A stretch of 25,958 nt of DNA from Bacteriovoracaceae bacterium UBA4096 (GCA_002381945.1 DFXY01000030.1:1-25958), one strand, 5' to 3'. Shown: positions 6,465-14,677, numbered from the stretch's first letter. The notes: generated from the sequence alone by a model not told the origin. Translations and numbers: made by a program.

Positions 6465-7515
6465 ATTTAAGCAATCATACAAGAACTTAAAAGAGCTCTA
6501 CCAGTTTCTTGGATGGACGCTCAGTGACAGTTTATTGTCCGTAGCAAATAGCTATCCCCTGTTTGTACCCAGAAGTCTTGCCATTAAAATAAAGGCCGAA
6601 GGTCCCGATGGAATACTCGCTAAAGAATTTCTTCCTCATCTATCAGAGCTCAACGCCGACTTGAATCAAAATGGCCTCCTGGATCCCATAGGAGATAAAA
6701 CTTTTTTCAAGGCCCCACAACTGGTTCATCGTTATGGCTCAAGAGCACTCTTCACCCCGACTACAGTCTGTCCCGTTCATTGCCGCTATTGCTTTAGAAA
6801 AAATGAGTTAAATGCCACTGATGAACTTTTTCAGCAGGATTTTCTTAAGACACTTGCTTATCTTAAAGAGCATCCGGAAATTTCGGAAATCATTTTCACA
6901 GGGGGAGATCCACTCACTCTTTCTAATGAGAAAATTGACAAGTATTTAAAGTCCTTCTCCGAAATAAAATCCATAAAAGACATTCGTTTTCATACTCGCT
7001 ATCCGGTGATCCTGCCGGACAGAATTGATCAGGATTTTCTAAACCTCCTCAATGGGGCCACTGAGCGCTTCAGAACTGTTTCTCTCGCCATTCATGCCAA
7101 TCATGTAAAAGAATTTGATCCTATCAATCAAAAGGCGATTGAAAGACTTTCTGAAACTAAAGTCCAGCTACTCTCGCAAACTGTGCTCTTAAAGGGCATT
7201 AATGACCGGCAGAAAGACCTAGTAGAGCTTTTCGAACTCTTCATAGAGATTAATGTTCGTCCCTACTACCTCCACCATCCAGATCGGGTGAAAGGTGGGA
7301 TGCATTTTTACTTGCCGCTAAAAACGGGACGGGAACTCTATCAAGGACTCAGAGATCTTCTCCCAGGCTGGGCCATCCCTCATTACGTAATCGATATTCC
7401 GGGCGGACATGGAAAGGTTTCCGCCTACAATCCAGAGAGCACCACATTTTCTGGGCAGCTTCTGGCCAAAAATGGCTCTCTCATTAACCTGCAAGAGCCT
7501 GACTTTTTTATTTAA
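6436..7515 (+). CDS. KamA-family radical SAM lysine 2,3-aminomutase
   Basis: A 359-residue radical SAM, PLP-dependent aminomutase. The [4Fe-4S]/SAM motif is CPVHCRYC (C112, C116, C119), followed by the SAM-binding GGDPLTLS and, near the end, DIPGGHGKV, whose K327 matches the PLP-binding lysine of lysine 2,3-aminomutases. Members of this family either turn free lysine into beta-lysine or, as EpmB, do the same for attachment to elongation factor P. The length is closer to EpmB (about 340) than to clostridial KamA (about 415), but no efp or epmA gene is in the window, so the substrate stays open. The ATG at 6436 follows AAAGGAG and lies inside the upstream membrane protein gene. Confidence 0.88.
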   Translation: MVETPNWTNEFKQSYKNLKELYQFLGWTLSDSLLSVANSYPLFVPRSLAIKIKAEGPDGILAKEFLPHLSELNADLNQNGLLDPIGDKTFFKAPQLVHRYGSRALFTPTTVCPVHCRYCFRKNELNATDELFQQDFLKTLAYLKEHPEISEIIFTGGDPLTLSNEKIDKYLKSFSEIKSIKDIRFHTRYPVILPDRIDQDFLNLLNGATERFRTVSLAIHANHVKEFDPINQKAIERLSETKVQLLSQTVLLKGINDRQKDLVELFELFIEINVRPYYLHHPDRVKGGMHFYLPLKTGRELYQGLRDLLPGWAIPHYVIDIPGGHGKVSAYNPESTTFSGQLLAKNGSLINLQEPDFFI

Positions 7516-7584
7516 GCTTTCCCGGCAGACTTTTCTGACTTTAAAATTCTTGGAGTTAGCTCGAGTCATGATAAAATTTTTCTT

Positions 7585-8913
7585 ATGAGCCAAACTATTC
7601 TTATTGAAACTAATGAAGATTTAAAAAAAATCTTCTCGCTAAATCTTCACACCTTTGTTGGAACAGATGTTATCCATAGAAAAAATGCAGAAGATGCAAT
7701 GGAACTTCTCAGGATCTTGCCTCAAGTTGCTTTGATCATTACTAAGTGCAAGGTTGGAAATGAAGAAACTGCTGTCAAGCTTCATCAATTTCTAAGAAAT
7801 GAAGGATTAAAATCAGAACTGATTGTGATTGGCGAATGTCCATCTTTAGCGGATGAAATATTATGTCTTCAAGAACCAGTCAGTTGGGAAATTCTCATTA
7901 AACAGGCAGCATCTTATCTTGGTGTAACCCTTCAGGATTCAACCAACAAAGTTAAGCCGGACTATTTTCCAGTCCCTGTTTACTATTTTTATGACATTCA
8001 AAAAACACCCTGTGATGTTTATATCCGGATCAAAAAAGGTCCCAATGATTATCAATACGTAAAGAGGATTCACTCCAAAGACGTCTTTGATAAGAACGAT
8101 ATTCTAAAATATGAATCTCAAGGTTTAAAAGAATTCTTCATTCCTAAAGATTACATTCAGTACTTCACAACTTTTGTGACAAATAATCTGGTGGAAAAAC
8201 TGGAAAGAGAAGATCTGACTCTGGAAGACCGTATCCTCACTACCGCCAACGCTCATGAAATCGTCCGAGAAAAAATTCAGCAAATGGGACTTGATCAAGC
8301 AGCGGTTGATCTTTCGGACGCTTCGATTAATTCGATGGTTCAATCAGTTAAAAATTCACCGGAAGTGACCAATCTTTTAAAGTTTGTTTTTTCCAATAAA
8401 GTCTCCTATGCCTATCAACATAGTCACTTACTGGCCCTCATGTGCCATTATGTACTGTCCAAGCAAAGTTGGTACAAACAGGAACATCTGGAAATTCTAT
8501 CATTCGTTTCCTTCTTTTCAGATGTAACTCTCAAGTCGCAGATGCAGATGCAAATCTCAAGTTTAAAAGAATTAACCGAATCAAATTTAACCGATGAAGA
8601 AATTCGTCAGGTGATGAATCATGCTTCAGAGGCCGTGATGATTCTTGATCAACATCCAGAGGCCAACGAGTACATCAAGACTGTTCTTCTTCAATCTCAT
8701 GGAAAGTTAGATGGAATTGGATTTGAAGAGAATCCAGGTGAGGATCTACACCCTCTTTCAAAGGTTTTCATTATCGCCGATTGTTTTGTAAAGACTCTTT
8801 TGAATCCGGCACTGCCGTCGAGCAAAAAAGAAATTCTGCCCATCCTCAGAACCCGTTTCACGAATCCTAGCTATCAAAAGATAATTAAAGCTTTGGAGCA
8901 GAAGTTTCAGTAA
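7585..8913 (+). CDS. Degenerate receiver + degenerate HD-GYP protein
   Basis: A 442-residue protein with an N-terminal receiver-like fold (about 1-115: TILIETNEDL..., LIITKCKVG) in which the usual phosphate-accepting Asp is replaced by Lys, and a C-terminal HD-GYP-like region (about 255-440). There the metal-binding HD is replaced (FFSD, D313), and the signature HHExxDGxGYP reads SHGKLDGIGFEE (371-382), losing a His, the Glu and the GYP. It ends with the usual LHPLSKVFIIADCFVK helix. Active HD-GYP proteins cut cyclic-di-GMP; this one is probably not catalytic and may bind the nucleotide or act as a scaffold. It lies 69 nt after the KamA-family gene with no obvious terminator. Confidence 0.75.
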   Translation: MSQTILIETNEDLKKIFSLNLHTFVGTDVIHRKNAEDAMELLRILPQVALIITKCKVGNEETAVKLHQFLRNEGLKSELIVIGECPSLADEILCLQEPVSWEILIKQAASYLGVTLQDSTNKVKPDYFPVPVYYFYDIQKTPCDVYIRIKKGPNDYQYVKRIHSKDVFDKNDILKYESQGLKEFFIPKDYIQYFTTFVTNNLVEKLEREDLTLEDRILTTANAHEIVREKIQQMGLDQAAVDLSDASINSMVQSVKNSPEVTNLLKFVFSNKVSYAYQHSHLLALMCHYVLSKQSWYKQEHLEILSFVSFFSDVTLKSQMQMQISSLKELTESNLTDEEIRQVMNHASEAVMILDQHPEANEYIKTVLLQSHGKLDGIGFEENPGEDLHPLSKVFIIADCFVKTLLNPALPSSKKEILPILRTRFTNPSYQKIIKALEQKFQ

Positions 8914-8950
8914 AAACACGAATCGTTAATCACTGCTCCATTATCCTCCA

Positions 8951-8980
8951 TTGACGGTCAAGCAAACACCCCAGTAAAAC
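8951..8980 (+). promoter_or_regulatory. Sigma-70-like promoter for small secreted protein
   Basis: TTGACG (8951-8956) is followed after 18 bases by TAAAAC (8975-8980), giving five of six and four of six matches to the consensus. The expected start leaves a leader of about 20 bases with a TGGAG ribosome binding site before the ATG at 9010. Confidence 0.4.
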
Positions 8981-9009
8981 CGATGGGTACAACCTTCCCT
9001 GGAGTTTAA

Positions 9010-9423
9010 ATGAAAGTCCTCACTCTCATTGTTCTGTTTTCCCTTCTCACCACGCTTGCACAGGCCAATACTCCATTTAAAGCAATGAAATGTTCAAACT
9101 CAGACGGTACTGTCACTTGGGAATACGGACTGAATGAAGACCTGATTAACCTGAAATACTCTCATTTTGTAGAAGGCACCCTAACTCTTAATCTCGATCA
9201 GGTGAAAATTAACCTGGCCCAAGAAATCCTGGTGAAAGAAAAGCGAATACGGGAATGTACTTTCGCTGCTCTTTCTAAAGTCTTTGCCAGCAAAGTTGTC
9301 ATCAAACCGGCCGATAAAAACCCCTATGTCCTGCAAAGCTTATTCCCAGAAAATAAGATTGAAACTGAAGTGATATGCACCCTGCAAATGCACACTCCAA
9401 GGACATGCCCAACTCAAAACTAA
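9010..9423 (+). CDS. Small secreted protein with four cysteines
   Basis: A 137-residue protein of unknown family. The signal peptide is residues 1-19 (MKVLTLIVLFSLLTTLAQA). The mature part has four cysteines (C28, C83, C123, C133), enough for two disulfides, and alternating hydrophobic residues that suggest beta structure. It resembles the protein at 1281-1760 in size, signal peptide and cysteine number, but I see no clear sequence similarity. A TGGAG site precedes the ATG. Confidence 0.72.
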   Translation: MKVLTLIVLFSLLTTLAQANTPFKAMKCSNSDGTVTWEYGLNEDLINLKYSHFVEGTLTLNLDQVKINLAQEILVKEKRIRECTFAALSKVFASKVVIKPADKNPYVLQSLFPENKIETEVICTLQMHTPRTCPTQN

Positions 9424-9471
9424 CAACACCTAGCGTTATGATAAAAAACGTTATTTAATCGTAAGTTAGCA

Positions 9472-9501
9472 TTGACAAAAGTTGGCGGCCCGAATTAATA
9501 T
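9472..9501 (+). promoter_or_regulatory. Promoter of tRNA-Gly
   Basis: A perfect -35 TTGACA (9472-9477) and a -10-like TAATAT (9496-9501) are 18 bases apart. The predicted start is only about 6-8 bases before the mature tRNA 5' end, fitting a tRNA gene with a very short leader. Confidence 0.6.
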
Positions 9502-9515
9502 CATCTCCACAAAAC

Positions 9516-9591
9516 GCGGTTGTAGCTCAGTTGGTAGAGCGTCTGCTTGCCATGCAGAAGGTCGTCAGTTCGAATCTGATCAGCCGCTCCA
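9516..9591 (+). tRNA. tRNA-Gly (anticodon GCC)
   Basis: A complete 76-nt cloverleaf. The acceptor stem GCGGTTG pairs with CAGCCGC (one G-U pair), the D arm is GCTC...GAGC, the anticodon stem TCTGC/GCAGA carries the loop TTGCCAT with anticodon GCC, and the T arm GTCAG-TTCGAAT-CTGAT holds the standard TTCGAAT loop. The CCA end is encoded. It has its own promoter and a strong terminator just behind, so it is a single-gene unit. Confidence 0.97.
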
Positions 9592-9613
9592 AAATTTTCC
9601 AAAAATTCGAAAA

Positions 9614-9647
9614 GAAAGGGCCTCTAATGAGGCCCTTTTCTTTTTTT
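9614..9647 (+). terminator. Rho-independent terminator after tRNA-Gly
   Basis: A 10-bp perfect stem (AAAGGGCCTC / GAGGCCCTTT) with a TAAT loop is followed by a T-rich tract (TTCTTTTTTT). It starts about 23 bases after the tRNA CCA end. Confidence 0.93.
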
Positions 9648-9725
9648 CAGTTCAGCATTTCTGAATGTATCTAAATCTCGGCCAATTAATTTCTTTGAAA
9701 GTTGTTTATTTGAAGTGCCCGTTTC

Positions 9726-9748
9726 AATCTTACTAAGATTACCTTAGT
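9726..9748. promoter_or_regulatory. Two overlapping palindromes before a small gene
   Basis: AATCTTA-C-TAAGATT (9726-9740) is a perfect palindrome. It shares bases with a second one, ACTAAG-ATTAC-CTTAGT (9732-9748). The two could not form as hairpins at the same time. They end right at the GGAGG ribosome binding site of the 53-residue gene at 9758, so they could be an operator or a switch that hides or frees that site. Confidence 0.4.
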
Positions 9749-9757
9749 GGAGGATTT

Positions 9758-9919
9758 ATGAAATTTTCTCATGATGAACAAGAACAACCAAATAAACCTG
9801 ACCCTGACAAAAATCCTCCTGGATCTCCAGATCGAACTCCCGTTAAAGATCCTGACAAAGAAAAAAAACAACCTGTGGGCGATCCTCAACCTCCAGAAAA
9901 GAAAAAGCCTAGGTTATAA
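9758..9919 (+). CDS. 53-residue Pro/Asp/Lys-rich protein
   Basis: A short frame starting MKFSHDEQEQPNKPDPDKNP and ending EKKKPRL. It has repeated Pro-Asp/Asp-Pro pairs and many lysines, no hydrophobic segment and no signal peptide, so it is likely disordered. The ATG lies 4-5 bases after a clear GGAGG. Overlapping palindromes lie just upstream. The good ribosome binding site and sharply biased, non-random composition support a real gene. Small proteins with such KPDPDK patterns are known in Proteobacteria but I know no function for them. It stands alone, between the tRNA terminator and the catalase gene. Confidence 0.6.
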   Translation: MKFSHDEQEQPNKPDPDKNPPGSPDRTPVKDPDKEKKQPVGDPQPPEKKKPRL

Positions 9920-9999
9920 AACTAATGCAACACTTTAATCCACATTTCGACCGACATCTTAACATAGCTGAATAACCACTGAAGTTTTGCTTACCAAGG

Positions 10000-10028
10000 T
10001 TGACCCACGAATCACTCTCACTTAGAAA
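10000..10028 (+). promoter_or_regulatory. Possible catalase promoter
   Basis: TTGACC (10000-10005) and TAGAAA (10023-10028) are 17 bases apart and match the sigma-70 consensus at five and four of six positions. They lie about 37 bases before the catalase start, which has its own AAGGAG site. Confidence 0.35.
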
Positions 10029-10064
10029 GGTTTAAGACTTAAAACAGTTTTAAGGAGATAACCT

Positions 10065-12230
10065 ATGTCTGAAAAGAAGAGTCTTCTCAACACAATGAAA
10101 GAAAAGATTACCGATACTAATTCTAATCAGAAGACAGAACAATTAGAAGATCGAGGTGCCCTCACTGATGTAGATGGAAAACAACTCCGTACAGAACAAG
10201 GAACTTTAGTTGAGGATACAGATAATTCCCTCAAGGCCGGACAACGAGGTCCAATAATAATGGATGATTTCATCTTCCGGGAGAAGATGACTAGCTTTGA
10301 CCATGAACGAATTCCTGAAAGAGTTGTGCATGCTCGAGGATCAGCAGCGCATGGATACTTTCAAGTATACAAAGATATGAGTCAGTATACTAAAGCAAAA
10401 TTTCTTTCAGACCCCTCAAAGAAAACTCCTGTTTTTGTGAGATTTTCTACCGTTGTAGGCTTTCGAGGATCGGCCGATACAGTGAGAGACGTAAGAGGAT
10501 TTGCAACTAAGTTTTATACTGAAGAAGGTAATTACGATTTAGTGGGAAATAATATGCCCATTTTTTTTATTCAAGACGCTATTAAGTTCCCAGATCTTGT
10601 TCATTCTATAAAACCCGAACCACACCATGAAATGCCTCAGGCCGCAGCCGCCCATGATAATTTCTGGGACTTTGCTTCCCTGACTCCCGAGAGTACTCAT
10701 ATGCTTCTATGGGTACTTTCAGATCGTGCCCTCCCTCGAAGTTACGCTCATATGGAGGGTTTTGGCGTGCACACCTTCCGTTGGATTAATTCTAAAGGGG
10801 AATCACGCTTTGTAAAATATCATTGGAAACCACTATTAGGAGTCCATTCGCAGGTTTTTGATGAGGCCCAAAAAACAGCAGGAGCAGATCCCGACTTTCA
10901 TCGGCGTGAGATGTGGGAATCAATTGAAATGGGAATTCCCTATGAGTATGAACTAGGTGTTCAAATCATTGAAGAAAATGAAATTGATAAGTTTGACTTC
11001 GACCTTTTGGATGCAACAAAACTTGTGCCTGAGGAGCAATTTCCAGTCATGCGCATTGGTAAAATGACTTTGAATCGCAATCCCGAAAATTTTTTCCTTG
11101 AAACTGAGCAAGTGGCATTTCACCCTGGCAACGTAGTTCCAGGAATAGACCTGACTAACGACCCTTTATTACAAGGAAGATTATTTTCCTACATCGATAC
11201 TCAACTCACCCGACTAGGTGGCCCAAACTTTACGCAAATTCCGATCAACCGTCCTCTAATTGAAGTGGCGAATAATACTCAAGACGGTTTCATGCGACAA
11301 ACGAACATGAAAGGAAGGGTGAACTACTTTCCAAGCTCTTTAGGAGGAGTAAAAGTCACGAGTGAGAAAGATGGTGGGTTTCACCACTATCCTGAGAAGA
11401 TAGAAGGAACCAAATCGAGAACTCGAAGTGAAACCTTTAGTGATCATTACTCTCAGGCCACACTATTTTACAACAGTATGAGTGAACTGGAGAAAAAGCA
11501 TATTCTGGAAGCCGCAGCCTTTGAACTCGGAAAAGTGGAGACAAAGCATGTGCGGGAGAAAATGGTCTCAAATTTTATGAATGTAGATGAAGATTTTGCC
11601 AAAGCGCTGGCAGTTCAAATTGGAGTCGAGCCAATAGCACCTCAAAAGAAGCATATCTATCGGGGTTCTATAAAAACTTCAAAAGCTCTGACTCAAACGG
11701 ATCAGAAGATCTGGAGTACTAAGGGACGCAAAGTATGTGTTCTCATTTCAGAAGGTTTTTCCCACTCGGACTTTGAAGCCACTAAAGCATCCATGGAAGC
11801 AAACAATTCCATGGTCATGGTTGTTCCAGTCTCTTACAAACTAGGTAAAATCAAGTCTATTGAAGGGAAAGAAGTTGAGGTTAAAAAGACCTTCACTACT
11901 TCAGCACCTTATTTTTATGATGCACTTTATGTTCCGGGGGGAATGAAGAGTGTCGAAACTCTGATGCAAGTCCCGAAGGCGATCATGTTCATTGAAGAAG
12001 TTTATCGTCATAACAAACCCATTGCTTTTTCCGCTGAAGCAATAGAACTCTATAAAATAAGTTCTCTTAATAAAATGAAAGCTGCCTCAGAACTGATAAA
12101 ACACGATATTTTTGAAGAGCATGGACTCATCTATCAGAAGGCCGGGCAAAATCCGCAAGATTTGGGAAAAACTCTAGTCAAGGCCATCGCTCATCATCGT
12201 CACTGGGAAAGAATGGGAGAGAAGATTTGA
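10065..12230 (+). CDS. katE: Large-subunit haem catalase (HPII type)
   Basis: A 721-residue catalase that turns hydrogen peroxide into water and oxygen. It is of the large type (E. coli HPII is 753). The catalytic His is H89 in RVVHARGSAAHGYF, the distal Asn lies in VGNNMPIFF, and the haem-binding Tyr is in RLFSYIDTQLTRLGGPNF. The N-terminal extension (about 1-60) is charged and, as in HPII, probably embraces the partner subunit. From about 560 on there is the extra class I amidotransferase/DJ-1-like domain (KVCVLISEGFSHSDFEA...YVPGGMKSVETL); at the place of the usual nucleophilic Cys it reads AFSAEAIEL, so that domain is not a working enzyme, as in other HPII proteins. It has an AAGGAG site nine bases upstream and seems monocistronic. 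Confidence 0.95.
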   Translation: MSEKKSLLNTMKEKITDTNSNQKTEQLEDRGALTDVDGKQLRTEQGTLVEDTDNSLKAGQRGPIIMDDFIFREKMTSFDHERIPERVVHARGSAAHGYFQVYKDMSQYTKAKFLSDPSKKTPVFVRFSTVVGFRGSADTVRDVRGFATKFYTEEGNYDLVGNNMPIFFIQDAIKFPDLVHSIKPEPHHEMPQAAAAHDNFWDFASLTPESTHMLLWVLSDRALPRSYAHMEGFGVHTFRWINSKGESRFVKYHWKPLLGVHSQVFDEAQKTAGADPDFHRREMWESIEMGIPYEYELGVQIIEENEIDKFDFDLLDATKLVPEEQFPVMRIGKMTLNRNPENFFLETEQVAFHPGNVVPGIDLTNDPLLQGRLFSYIDTQLTRLGGPNFTQIPINRPLIEVANNTQDGFMRQTNMKGRVNYFPSSLGGVKVTSEKDGGFHHYPEKIEGTKSRTRSETFSDHYSQATLFYNSMSELEKKHILEAAAFELGKVETKHVREKMVSNFMNVDEDFAKALAVQIGVEPIAPQKKHIYRGSIKTSKALTQTDQKIWSTKGRKVCVLISEGFSHSDFEATKASMEANNSMVMVVPVSYKLGKIKSIEGKEVEVKKTFTTSAPYFYDALYVPGGMKSVETLMQVPKAIMFIEEVYRHNKPIAFSAEAIELYKISSLNKMKAASELIKHDIFEEHGLIYQKAGQNPQDLGKTLVKAIAHHRHWERMGEKI

Positions 12231-12336
12231 ATAAAGTAAACTGATCTTCTCTGTTCACACATTCTTTTGGTTACCTTACTTGTACATCCTCTTCCATGAG
12301 AGCAATATTTTTATGGTGTGAGGAGGGTAGGCCAAT

Positions 12337-12690
12337 ATGAAGACTACTTTTATATTCGTCATGCTACTATCTATGACGAATTCATGGGCGTTAGTGCCGG
12401 ATTCGGCAAATAGTGAACCAGACGTAATGGGCCCAAAAACCTTAGGTCAACCTTCTTATCCCTCTTCAGGGCCTCTACCAAAGCGCAGACCAGACATGAC
12501 GGGAGAAGGTACATCTAGCTCCACCTTCAGTAGCAGTGATATAAACCCCACCGTCCCTTCCCGAAAACCGGAACCAAGAGGACCAGTAGGAAAAGAGGCG
12601 CAAGAAGAGGGCCCTAAGAAAATTCGCGAAGAATTTCCTATTGGTCCTTATCAAGACGGGGTAATCCAATACAAAGTGCAAGAACCTTGA
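12337..12690 (+). CDS. Small secreted Pro-rich protein
   Basis: A 117-residue protein with a signal peptide (MKTTFIFVMLLSMTNSWA) and a mature part rich in Pro, Ser, Gly and Glu, with SSSTFSSS and several Pro-Arg/Lys pairs. It is probably disordered and may be a linker or surface protein. No cysteines and no known domain are visible. A GAGGAGGG ribosome binding site precedes the start. It lies 63 bases before the endonuclease gene, so the two secreted proteins may be made together. Confidence 0.65.
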   Translation: MKTTFIFVMLLSMTNSWALVPDSANSEPDVMGPKTLGQPSYPSSGPLPKRRPDMTGEGTSSSTFSSSDINPTVPSRKPEPRGPVGKEAQEEGPKKIREEFPIGPYQDGVIQYKVQEP

Positions 12691-12753
12691 ACATAACGCA
12701 CCCGTTCAAACAAAATTATTGACGCAAATTGAAATCTTAAGGAACGTATAAGG

Positions 12754-13473
12754 ATGAATTATTTTATTCTCCTCATGCTAGCTTTCAATATTTCTCTCGC
12801 CACTGCGAATGTAGATGTAGATGAAGCGCTAAAGGCCGATTTATTTGAAACGATAAGTGCCAATCAAATCAGCTACAACTACCGTGAGGCCAGAACCAAG
12901 CTCTTTAATGAAATTCACCTCGAGAAAGACGAGAAAGGCTATTTCATTAAAGGCGTGTACTGTCAGGAAAAATACTATCCTTTCAATGGTGAAGCTCCTG
13001 GAAATCGCCTTCCGAACTCAGATAAATTTAATACTGAGCACACTTGGCCTCAGAGTAAATTCAGTAAAAGATTTAATGCCAATATTCAAAAAACCGATTT
13101 GCATCATTTGTTTCCTACTTTCTCAAAAATTAATGCTGAAAGAGGAAATTTTCCCTTTGCAGAAGTGGACAATCAAAGACAAGTGTCATGTGGTGAATCA
13201 CATTCCGGCCAGGCATTGAATGCAGGAACAGGAATTTATTTTGAGCCACCTGATAGTCATAAGGGAAATGTAGCACGCGCCATGTTTTATTTTTCTGTTC
13301 GATACCAAATTGCCATTGATCCTATTCAGGAAGAATACTTAAAAATTTGGCATCGGGAAGATCCGGTGGATCTTGCTGAAAAAACTAGACATGAAAAGAT
13401 TTTTAAATTGCAGAAGAATAGAAATCCTTTCATCGATAGTCCTGAGTTAGTTCAAAGAATCAGCGACTTCTAA
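12754..13473 (+). CDS. Secreted endonuclease I family nuclease
   Basis: A 239-residue nuclease of the EndoI (beta-beta-alpha metal) family, acting outside the cytoplasm on DNA. The signal peptide is residues 1-18 (MNYFILLMLAFNISLATA). The family motifs are clear: YYPFNGE, NTEHTWPQS (general base His at H96), DLHHLFPT (H117/H118) and NAERGNFPF (metal-binding Asn). Length and motif order match E. coli EndA and Vibrio Vvn. A single AAGG site lies close to the start. A secreted nuclease suits nutrient scavenging or digestion of prey DNA, but the sequence cannot tell which. Confidence 0.92.
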   Translation: MNYFILLMLAFNISLATANVDVDEALKADLFETISANQISYNYREARTKLFNEIHLEKDEKGYFIKGVYCQEKYYPFNGEAPGNRLPNSDKFNTEHTWPQSKFSKRFNANIQKTDLHHLFPTFSKINAERGNFPFAEVDNQRQVSCGESHSGQALNAGTGIYFEPPDSHKGNVARAMFYFSVRYQIAIDPIQEEYLKIWHREDPVDLAEKTRHEKIFKLQKNRNPFIDSPELVQRISDF

Positions 13474-13553
13474 AGCTTTTTTAAGTTCGACTCCATGTAC
13501 AGGGCCAAAAACTTGCTTGAGTGCCACTATGAATTGGTAACAAGGAGTTCACT

Positions 13554-13949
13554 ATGCACGCACCAGGTTTTGCAAAGTATCCTGACCATGAGGTTAAAGC
13601 TCGGCCATTAGATGCTGAGATTGAAATCTACTTTGAAAATGATGCCATCGCTTATACCAACACCTCCATCCTCTTAACTGAAACTGACTGCCGTCCTGTG
13701 CTTTACATCCCTAAACTAGATTTAAAAGATGTGGATTTGATCAAGAGTGGTGAATATGACTGCCCATTCAAAGGAAAAGCTGAAATTTATAATCTCAAGC
13801 ATGGAACCACCGTGCTGGATAATGCCGCCTGGTCTTACGAAGAACCATATGAAGAATTTCAAGAACTAAAAGGACACGTTGCCTTTTATCCAAATCAATA
13901 CTTGAAAATAAAGATGGAAGGTAATGATGACTTAGGTCTCATTCATTAG
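13554..13949 (+). CDS. DUF427 family protein
   Basis: A 131-residue single-domain protein of the DUF427 family. The hallmark start (HAPGFAKYPDHEV) and the core (GEYDCPFKGKAEIYN, AAWSYEEPYEEFQELKGHVAFYP) are present and the length is normal. The biochemical role of the family is not established. AAGGAG precedes the ATG. Its stop codon (13947-13949) overlaps the stop codon of the convergent tauE-like gene (13946-13948), and no terminator separates the two, so the transcripts are likely antisense at their ends. Confidence 0.9.
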   Translation: MHAPGFAKYPDHEVKARPLDAEIEIYFENDAIAYTNTSILLTETDCRPVLYIPKLDLKDVDLIKSGEYDCPFKGKAEIYNLKHGTTVLDNAAWSYEEPYEEFQELKGHVAFYPNQYLKIKMEGNDDLGLIH

Positions 13950-14677
13950 TGGCAGGACATTTCTTTATGCGTGGAAGTTTCTTCCAGATGCTTATCTCCG
14001 CCATGAAGCTTGATCATTCTAAAAGATATAGTCATTACTCCAATCAGCATTAAGCTGATCGCATAGACTTTTGGTAAGCGGGCCTTAAATGGTTTCAAAA
14101 AACGTTGTATGACCCCAGGGGCGACGACCATGGCCGGAACAGTACCAAGCCAAAAGAAAAACATGGATAACAAAGCATCAGTTGTGTGCTGAAGGGCGAC
14201 TGTACTCAAAACTACCCCATATAATAATCCACAGGGAAGCATAATTGAAATAAGACCCGTAAAAAAAGCTTTGGTAAAATTCTTATTTTTTTGAACCAGA
14301 TTTTTCCATAGTTTTGTATACAACCTGCTGAGAAACTTTGGTGCCGGGATTTCTGCTTTTTTACCTCTAAAACTCTGGACTCCCCAGAAGATAAAAAGCA
14401 GTCCAACCAGAGTCGAAGGGATTAAAGTCATCAGGGGATGACTTGTTTTAAAATTCAGGAAACTACCTATCATTCCTGCCAGTGCCCCCAGCATCAGGTA
14501 GCCTAACAGTCTCCCAAACTGGTAGCGAAAAACATCTTTAGACCCTTCACAACTGGCAGTGACGAGCCCTCCACACATACCAACACAATGGAGACTTCCT
14601 CCAAGACCTGCGATGAATGAAACCCATGGCAGGTATGTTCTAATTTCACTCAGAGAATTAATTAGTTGGGCCGACAA
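13946..14677 (-). CDS. TauE/SafE-like (UreH-type) membrane protein of the cbb3 operon
   Basis: A 243-residue membrane protein of about six helices. I set the start at TTG (14675-14677) because a perfect AAGGAGG (14684-14690) lies six bases before it; the first ATG in frame at 14731 would lie deep inside ccoG. The first helix carries GGSLHCVGMCGG, with two Cys and a His that could bind a metal. The C-terminal tail (HGGDKHLEETSTHKEMSCH) adds four His and a Cys. Proteins of this type recur at the end of cco clusters and are thought to help move copper or another metal during oxidase assembly. It overlaps the end of ccoG by 20 bases. Confidence 0.85.
   Translation of the reverse strand: MSAQLINSLSEIRTYLPWVSFIAGLGGSLHCVGMCGGLVTASCEGSKDVFRYQFGRLLGYLMLGALAGMIGSFLNFKTSHPLMTLIPSTLVGLLFIFWGVQSFRGKKAEIPAPKFLSRLYTKLWKNLVQKNKNFTKAFFTGLISIMLPCGLLYGVVLSTVALQHTTDALLSMFFFWLGTVPAMVVAPGVIQRFLKPFKARLPKVYAISLMLIGVMTISFRMIKLHGGDKHLEETSTHKEMSCH

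Noticed and set aside
9482..9664. 60-codon frame across the tRNA and its terminator
   Set aside because: The sequence is explained by tRNA-Gly and the hairpin.
9686..9889. 67-codon minus frame opposite the 53-residue gene
   Set aside because: The plus frame has the better ribosome binding site and biased composition; the minus product looks like its Arg/Phe-rich shadow.
12857..13219. 120-codon frame inside the endonuclease gene
   Set aside because: The real frame has a signal peptide and all EndoI motifs.
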